A DNA stretch of 64,000 nucleotides from Panopea generosa (taxonomy: Eukaryota > Mollusca > Bivalvia > Adapedonta > Hiatellidae). The translations under genes and the position numbers were made by a program. Under the pieces are notes generated by a model, which was given only the letters and a program-made list of their open reading frames with translations, did not search any database and was not told the DNA's origin. Each line of letters opens with the position of its first letter. Position 1 is the first letter of the stretch. The DNA is taken from contig CM055898.1 of NCBI GenBank assembly GCA_029582155.1, positions 25,149,339-25,213,338 of the forward strand. The letters are read 5' to 3'. Positions 62,001-64,000 of this stretch are shown piece after piece.

Positions 62001-62879
62001 ATGAAATTACAAATATGGGAAATATATTTAAAATCAGTATTAACTTATAATATGTTATTGACTTAACATTAAAAATAAACGCATATTTAAAACAATTTAA
62101 TTTTTTGCCCCAAAATTTATATTTTTCAAAATATTGTATTTTTGTTTAAGCGTTCTTATTGATCAATTTAAGATTTCGCGGTGTTCATTCAACTTTGAAT
62201 CTTATTATAATAAAATGTATTAACAACACTCTGTTGAACAGGACCATTCAAAGATGATATTTCACCTATATCATAAGCCAGGGTCGGAGGCTGGGTTGGG
62301 CTGGGGGCGGGTCGTAACAGGAGTTGGGCGAGCTGTACAGTGATAATCAGTGGCAAACCCCAACCACAAGAGTTCGCTAAATATGACCAAACCAACAAGT
62401 GATGCATTCTTTAGGCATATTTGTTCGTACAATTAGTGATACATACTTGAGGCGTACCTGGTCGTACAATTAGTGATACATACTTGAAGCGTATCAGGTC
62501 GTACAATTAGTGATACATACTTTGGGCGTGTCTGGTCGTACAATTAGTGATATATAATTGGGGACGTATCAGGTTGTACAATTAGTGATACATACTTGGG
62601 GCGTATCTGGTTGTACAATTAGTGATACATACTTGGGGCGTACCTGGTCGTACAATTAGTGATACATACTTGGGGGCATATCTGCTCTTACAATTAATGA
62701 TGCTTACTATGGGCATGTCTGGTCGTACAGTTGGTGATACTTACTTGGGGCGTATTTAGTCGTACAATTAGTTGCAGAATCCAAACCATTCGGACATCTG
62801 CAGGAACATTTCCCATCAATAACACTCACATATCCGCCCATCTCACACACAGGCTTCGTGTCACATGATGGAAACTCGG
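38460..62879 (-). CDS. Secreted multi-domain ApeC/CUB/kringle/C-type-lectin mosaic gene (partial)
   Basis: Twenty exons, listed separately, join in one frame: EGF-like (62,745), ApeC (four exons, 61,523-53,355), CUB (three, 51,478-49,318), kringle (two, 47,886-46,546), ShKT (45,986), CCP (45,334), C-type lectin (three, 44,581-42,151), ShKT (41,873), CCP (two, 40,448-39,854) and an unrecognised beta-rich module (39,286-38,460). All splice borders are GT-AG and every phase matches. The modules are cysteine-rich and extracellular, so a secreted or surface recognition protein is likely; ApeC and lectin domains suggest microbe binding, by inference from the families. The first exon(s) with a signal peptide lie beyond the window and the last exon was not found. 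A TAA at 50,688-50,690 inside CUB would end the protein early, so this copy may be inactive, polymorphic or affected by a sequence error. Confidence 0.85.
39076..39286 (-). CDS. Exon 19: beta-rich module, first half
   Basis: It joins the CCP exon through a split isoleucine codon. It reads PEVTSSVDQFVDKANYRRSK and then GMVTSWTFYSNYVGTVSFQL, ending WRATNVT. The 'V-SW-FYS---GTVSFQ-WR' pattern pairs with exon 20. 211 bases, acceptor TTCTAG, donor AC|gtatgt. Confidence 0.85.
39523..39801. repeat. (AT)n microsatellites in an intron
   Basis: ATATAT runs at about 39,523-39,538 and 39,781-39,801. A nearby (AATG)n-like stretch at 39,290-39,440 (GAATGAATGAAT) is also low in complexity. Confidence 0.9.
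39854..39959 (-). CDS. Exon 18: second CCP/sushi domain, second half
   Basis: It reads YVQYQCNVGYFHTNGDLTRA then CLLSGSLTGTSPTC, with the Y-C--GY, R-C and P-C marks of a sushi repeat. 106 bases, acceptor TTCCCAG, donor CCA|gtgagt. It joins exon 17 at phase 0, so this CCP is split internally while the first CCP is not. Confidence 0.92.
40354..40448 (-). CDS. Exon 17: second CCP/sushi domain, first half
   Basis: It starts by completing a valine codon and supplies the last cysteine of the preceding ShKT (VCKPQ), then CTDDANLSDSGQ and SSTLAVGE. 95 bases, acceptor TTTTTAG, donor GAG|gtgtat. Confidence 0.9.
40600..41545 (-). mobile_element. tRNA-derived SINE carrying an internal minisatellite
   Basis: The minus-strand head at 41,458-41,545 has GGGCTCATTTAGCTTAGTTG (A box) and GTCGTGAGTTCAAATCCCC (B box). 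The body runs into the 51-bp array and ends with GTGGTTAGGTTAACATACC and CTGTTAGTCCTGGATGGCAT. That tail alone recurs on the minus strand at 52,020-52,095. The element lies in the intron between exons 16 and 17. Confidence 0.65.
40667..41366. repeat. 51-bp minisatellite, 13-14 units
   Basis: The unit is TTCTTGGGATCCTGGAAGAT, TATATAGTGCTCGAGCACAC and ATCTCCGCAAG. Units are almost identical and vary mainly at two places (TTCTT/TTACT and CTCGAG/CTCAAG). It contains the perfect palindrome GTGCTCGAGCAC. The 51-base period keeps frames open on both strands (up to 263 codons), which is not evidence of coding. Confidence 0.95.
41873..41998 (-). CDS. Exon 16: second ShKT (SXC) domain
   Basis: It reads VCLDQLDDCEQILKKIPKMC then ENQPSFAWHNCRKTCG, five of the six cysteines; the sixth comes from exon 17. 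The C-D--D-C spacing and C--TC end are typical of ShKT domains, found in secreted enzymes and matrix proteins as well as in anemone peptides. Nothing indicates toxicity here. 126 bases, TTGCAG acceptor, GGAG|gttggt donor. Confidence 0.9.
42151..42276 (-). CDS. Exon 15: C-type lectin domain, third part
   Basis: It reads QPNNYRGGEDCVVSQKSKW and then NDKTCREGKYHKYNVVCEY. The QPN triplet, the glutamate before the fifth cysteine position and WND are the calcium/sugar-binding positions of a C-type lectin. QPN is a variant of the usual EPN or QPD, so sugar preference cannot be inferred safely. 126 bases, AACAG acceptor, ACAG|gtatgc donor. Confidence 0.95.
43263..43363 (-). CDS. Exon 14: C-type lectin domain, second part
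   Basis: It reads EQVAVAWIGLEADESRVWHW then QDGSPLSYSNWES, with the WIGL and W-W-DG signatures of the fold. 101 bases, acceptor ACCAATAG, donor TCAG|gtaaat. Confidence 0.95.
43661..44003. repeat. 38-bp minisatellite, nine units
   Basis: The unit is TTTAATCCGGTGCTAGCGGA plus GTGTGAGCGTGTTGCATA, at an exact 38-base step from 43,665. Units differ at one site (GAGAG or GAGCG); the last unit is degenerate. It lies in the intron between exons 13 and 14. Confidence 0.95.
44407..44581 (-). CDS. Exon 13: C-type lectin domain, first part
   Basis: It reads CRTDWAIYGQKCFKWLGLEV then NFESAKNACADLDAHLITVD, including the extra N-terminal cysteine pair of long-form C-type lectin domains. 175 bases, acceptor TTTCAG, donor GATAA|gtaaga. 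It completes a six-cysteine domain with exons 14 and 15. Confidence 0.95.
45145..45235 (+). mobile_element. SINE (family A), 3' fragment
   Basis: TCTACTTAGATTCATGCTGA, CCACCAATAAAACTGGATATGCCATATATA matches the 3' part of 48,621-48,850; the tRNA-like head is missing. Confidence 0.65.
45334..45501 (-). CDS. Exon 12: first CCP/sushi domain
   Basis: One exon carries the complete domain: TCSKPADVSGIAASPVKETY, then KLGDVVTYTCPSTKDKRTRT and CTSEGTWTHLNFVCS. All four cysteines, the Y-C mark and the tryptophan are present. 168 bases with phase 1 introns on both sides, a symmetrical shuffling unit. Confidence 0.95.
45986..46129 (-). CDS. Exon 11: first ShKT domain
   Basis: It reads SFYDMDDDCAARLAADSNFC then HHKCMETCGKC and a polar tail SHSKKSS. 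The first cysteine comes from the end of exon 10 (ACMSG). 144 bases, acceptor TTTCAG, donor TCAG|gtacaa. Confidence 0.92.
46252..46330. repeat. (GT)n(CT)n compound microsatellite
   Basis: A GT run followed directly by a CT run, about 79 bases in total, in the intron between exons 10 and 11. Confidence 0.95.
46546..46667 (-). CDS. Exon 10: kringle domain, second half
   Basis: It reads TADAGLTLHNYCRNVVLGTQ then PWCYTNSELCERQNC. HNYCRN and PWCYT are kringle hallmarks. 122 bases, acceptor TTTCAG, donor TCAG|gtaacg. It ends DACMS, supplying the first cysteine of the following ShKT. Confidence 0.95.
47754..47886 (-). CDS. Exon 9: kringle domain, first half
   Basis: It reads EDLCYTKDGIDGSYAGTVNY then TKSLEPCLPWAEVAHCPYAA, with the C-----G-Y-GT-N-T and C--W pattern of kringles and one extra cysteine (AHC). 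133 bases, acceptor TTTTACAG, donor CAAG|gtaaga. Confidence 0.93.
48621..48850 (+). mobile_element. tRNA-derived SINE (family A), full length
   Basis: The serine/leucine-type head GTGGCCGGGTGGTCTAAAGT has a long variable arm and a B box GGTCGTAGGTTCGAGTCCC. The body is GTGGTTCTACCCAGATTC, CACCAATAAAAATGGATATG and GCGTTTAACCCC. It lies in the intron between exons 8 and 9, antisense to the gene. The head is tRNA-like, but the following body marks it as a SINE and not a tRNA gene. Confidence 0.8.
49318..49442 (-). CDS. Exon 8: CUB domain, last part
   Basis: It reads FCGHNYRKTTWTLYNYLTVK then FRSDVSSTTFKGFQATLQIY. The C-G, LTV-F-SD and GF-A patterns are those of a CUB C-terminus. 125 bases, acceptor CTGCAG, donor GAG|gtaaaa. 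Confidence 0.95.
50617..50741 (-). CDS. Exon 7: CUB domain, middle part, with in-frame stop
   Basis: The acceptor CCGCCAG and donor AA|gtacgt give 125 bases that fit both neighbours exactly in phase. It reads SPEGSKMQLDFASGFEV, then TAA (complement of 50,688-50,690), then YESDSSCKSYIEI and PGMPGY. The SPEG---L-F--FEV start, the third CUB cysteine and the I-EI strand are in place on both sides of the stop. A single-base change from a sense codon would explain it. No alternative splice in the right phase avoids the stop. Confidence 0.85.
51372..51478 (-). CDS. Exon 6: CUB domain, first part
   Basis: It reads CGEVKTFTTETSYTISSPGY then PNNYPPSRDCGWHFK, with the classic I-SPGYP--YP and C-W signatures. 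107 bases, acceptor GAAACAG, donor AAG|gtattg. It joins ApeC through a split aspartate codon. Confidence 0.95.
52020..52095 (-). mobile_element. SINE tail, same as at 40,600
   Basis: The minus strand carries GTGGTTAGGTTAACTGATCG and CTGTTAGCCCTCGGTGGCATA, matching the 3' end of the element at 40,600-41,545 without any minisatellite. Confidence 0.6.
52151..52400 (+). mobile_element. tRNA-derived SINE
   Basis: The head GGCTGGCTCAGTCAGTTATG (A box) and CCAGTTCGAATTTC (B box) is followed by a body with CCCGCCGTTTAATGTG and TTAAACGCCTAGCGG, ending CCATCAAACAAACAAATAAA. It is in the intron between exons 5 and 6. Confidence 0.75.
52962..53002. repeat. (CT)n microsatellite
   Basis: Pure CT run of about 40 bases in the intron between exons 5 and 6. 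Confidence 0.95.
53045..53235 (-). mobile_element. SINE (family C), eroded
   Basis: Shares AGCCCACCCAGTCAC, TATACTGACACTGG and TTTGGTATGG with 8,261-8,547 in the same orientation, with many changes and a lost B box. Confidence 0.6.
53355..53501 (-). CDS. Exon 5: ApeC domain, fourth part
   Basis: It reads MYSIKEYYMMRTNYSALNVN then GQIPYIYKYSNDLYNYYYC. The G-HPY-like GQIPY and the final C-Y are the expected end of an ApeC (apextrin C-terminal) domain. 147 bases, acceptor TTTAG, donor CAAG|gtaagt. Confidence 0.92.
54660..55080 (+). repeat. Dispersed repeat, partner at 30,435-31,015
   Basis: Shares ATATATCATGCC, ACTGACCCC, GGGCTACGCGCC and ATTTTGTCACG with the partner; shorter through internal losses. 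It lies in the intron between exons 4 and 5. Confidence 0.8.
55666..55875 (-). CDS. Exon 4: ApeC domain, third part
   Basis: It reads FENGTIETYGNVQLRNGSTG, VVPDGHHDRFFEYKFCCRND, then YKIPISLPVTNSFILYLK and GCQEVE. The G-PDG, FCCR-DG, PI-LP and CQ-V motifs are diagnostic of ApeC. 210 bases, acceptor TTTTACAG, donor GAAG|gtgaga. Confidence 0.97.
56137..56392. mobile_element. MITE-like dispersed element
   Basis: It begins ATACTGTAAACCACTAGGTA and ends GAATTTAAAGTGTTTTATTGTA, with weakly inverted ends and internal AATTCCCGC and AAAATCGCAAAATTAAG segments typical of a common bivalve short element. It is in the intron between exons 3 and 4. Confidence 0.5.
56760..60511 (-). repeat. 91-bp tandem array derived from ApeC exon 3 and its donor, about 40 units
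   Basis: On the minus strand each unit reads CTTGGTCACCAGGAGAATAC, TGTATACTAAAATATGGCGA, then ATGTGCCACGATG|GTAAAG and CTTTCTGATTTCAAG. The first 50 bases match the end of the real exon at 60,512-60,575 (TGGTCACCAGGAGAATACTG), and GATGGTAAA matches its 5' splice site. Units nearest the exon (60,240-60,511) are the most diverged; 57.2-57.8 kb and 59 kb are most uniform. The array fills most of the intron between exons 3 and 4. Confidence 0.9.
60512..60630 (-). CDS. Exon 3: ApeC domain, second part
   Basis: It reads YIDGREVSHDTCTKTTSAGS then GPWSPGEYCILRYGGVCPDG. The C-KT, W--G-YCI and CP-G motifs are those of ApeC between its two halves. 119 bases; acceptor AAATAG, donor GATG|gtaaaa. One base enters and one leaves, linking exons 2 and 4 in phase. 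Its last 60 bases are the source, or one member, of the 91-bp array. Confidence 0.93.
61382..61523 (-). CDS. Exon 2: ApeC domain, first part
   Basis: It reads YPTMMPTGTHSTLKVKNKNC then SAGYTVGNMVHWASAWVWKG and QYNSPG. The P-GT, C--GY--G---W and N-S order matches the start of ApeC. 142 bases, acceptor TTTAAG, donor CCAGG|gtaaat. Its duplicate at 4,001-4,142 has the same length and borders. Confidence 0.88.
62405..62744 (-). repeat. 37-bp minisatellite seeded by the EGF exon end, about ten units
   Basis: On the plus strand the unit is TCGTACAATTAGTGATACAT plus ACTTGGGGCGTATCTGG. On the minus strand each unit repeats CTAATTGTACGAC--ATACGCCCCAA followed by GTATGT, the last coding bases and donor of exon 1. 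The units are directly joined to the exon's real donor (CCCCAA|gtaagt). Confidence 0.88.
62745..62879 (-). CDS. Exon 1 of the visible gene: EGF-like domain
   Basis: It reads EFPSCDTKPVCEMGGYVSVI then DGKCSCRCPNGLDSATNC and TTKYAP. Six cysteines with the C-C-CP-G--C ending form an EGF-like unit of the kind found near ApeC and astacin domains in molluscs. 135 bases, acceptor TTGACAG, donor CCAA|gtaagt. It starts with two bases of a split codon, so at least one more upstream exon exists beyond the window or unseen. Confidence 0.85.
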
Positions 62880-64000
62880 CTGTCAAGTAAAAGACACCAG
62901 GACGTAGTATAAGTTAATTTCATGTTGCATGAAATATTTCATGGTAATGGAAAATAATCGTGTGAAACATATTAATTTAAACCATGTTTTTTTTTTAAAG
63001 TACGCTGTAGTTATCAACCAAATTGAATCAAAGAATGGATGTGTAGGTTGATTGGTACGTTAAGCACCCTGGCGTCCCTGTTGATGTAATATCTATATTA
63101 TATATGATACAGTGTTTGGCTTATTTTTTTTTAACTACAGTATCATAGTGGAGCGCGTGGTACAGCGGTAGAGCATCGAACCCATGATCGGAAGGTTTTG
63201 CGTTCCATCCTCCGTCACAGTTCGGTTATGTGTGGTGCCATTGAGCAAAATATTTTGCCATATATACTTAGTACTGGTTCTACCCAGGAAAACTTCGAGC
63301 CTGATTTGCCTAATGTGTAAGAACTTGTTGCACAATTGATGTAAAATAAATATACTATGACGCGAATTTTGACAATTTCACATATTTCTATCTCTTTCTA
63401 TAAAATATCATAACCATTTTTGGTATCAAAATGATTGTCTTTCTGTGCATGATGTAAATTTTAATCTTTATCGTTAAGCAAAAGTGAACGTATTACCATT
63501 ATTTGTTAAATCTTCAATTTGCATTTTGTTAAAAATTCAAATATGACGACTATTTCAATAAACTAAAAATGTTCACAGCAGGAATTTAGATTTTATTCGG
63601 TAGTAAGATTTAATCACCCTTAATTTTCACTTCCCCTTTGACATATGTTCTTACACCTTGATGAGAAGGAAGTATTAGATGTCATTTCATTCATACAAAG
63701 TTAAACAAATAGAGACGGCAAGACTGTGGGAGACATCATAAAATAAGGATATATAGCTTTGGGCAAAAAATAGGCAAAAACTTTGTGATATAACTGCGTG
63801 CTTCAGAAATTATTTAATAACTTAACTTCATAAACATAACTTTATGACTAGTGTGTTATTTCAGAAATAAAATAAAACAACTTTGTGATATAACATTAGT
63901 GAAAACTTTGTGATTCAGAAATATAACTTTTAAAGGCAACTAATCGCACACCAATTAATTTTGTACTGTTCTACATATAGAGACATGCACTTCTGGAATA
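62880..64000. other. Upstream intron, no further exon seen
   Basis: AT-rich sequence with one SINE (next entry). At 63,770-63,930 the phrase ACTTTGTGATATAAC recurs three times in a loose repeat. The upstream exon with the signal peptide is not visible. Confidence 0.45.
63151..63350 (+). mobile_element. tRNA-derived SINE (family B), full length
   Basis: GAGCGCGTGGTACAGCGGTAGAGC (A box region), GGTTTTGCGTTCCATCC (B box) and GTCACAGTTCGGTTATGTG lead into ACTGGTTCTACCCAGG and a GTAAAATAAATA tail. It lies about 270 bases upstream of exon 1; a truncated homologue lies at the equivalent place in the duplicate (5,508). Confidence 0.82.

Overview
The window is animal DNA, most likely from a bivalve or a closely related mollusc. 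It is AT-rich, has no operons, and its coding potential is split into short exons with GT-AG borders. It is full of tRNA-derived SINEs, miniature inverted-repeat elements and minisatellites. The recognisable protein modules (ApeC, CUB, kringle, ShKT, CCP/sushi, C-type lectin, fucolectin-like FTP) are those of molluscan secreted recognition proteins. There is no rRNA, CRISPR array or convincing functional tRNA gene.

The main gene is on the minus strand from 62,879 down to 38,460. I placed 20 exons (2,822 coding bases) whose splice phases all join without a gap. Module order is EGF-like, ApeC, CUB, kringle, ShKT, CCP, long-form C-type lectin, ShKT, CCP, and an unrecognised beta-rich module. Both ends of the gene are missing: the signal peptide should lie beyond 64,000, and I found no final exon below 38,460. 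Every intron between modules is phase 1. One exon, the middle of CUB, contains an in-frame TAA, so this copy may be a null allele or a pseudogene.

Two minisatellites in this gene start at its own exon ends. About 40 units of a 91-bp repeat (56.8-60.5 kb) are copies of the end of the second ApeC exon plus its 5' splice site. A 37-bp repeat (62.4-62.74 kb) copies the end of the EGF exon plus its splice site.

The left part (1-5.6 kb) holds a decayed copy of the same locus: the EGF exon and the first ApeC exon, the latter with a stop codon. Its left edge matches 33.5-34.4 kb, next to a broken FTP lectin gene on the plus strand (31.5-33.5 kb). Together these suggest that a convergent pair (FTP lectin on +, ApeC mosaic on -) was duplicated and that copy 1 then eroded.

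Between the two copies are mobile and repetitive sequences: a decayed CACTA/EnSpm transposase (14.4-16.4 kb), a 4.5-kb inverted-repeat element (16.67-21.21 kb) carrying a broken nuclease-like gene, a two-block 44-bp minisatellite (21.5-22.7 kb), a 57-bp array (25.8-28.2 kb), a MITE flanked by TTAA (29.35-30.16 kb) and a possible solo LTR (23.7-24.5 kb).
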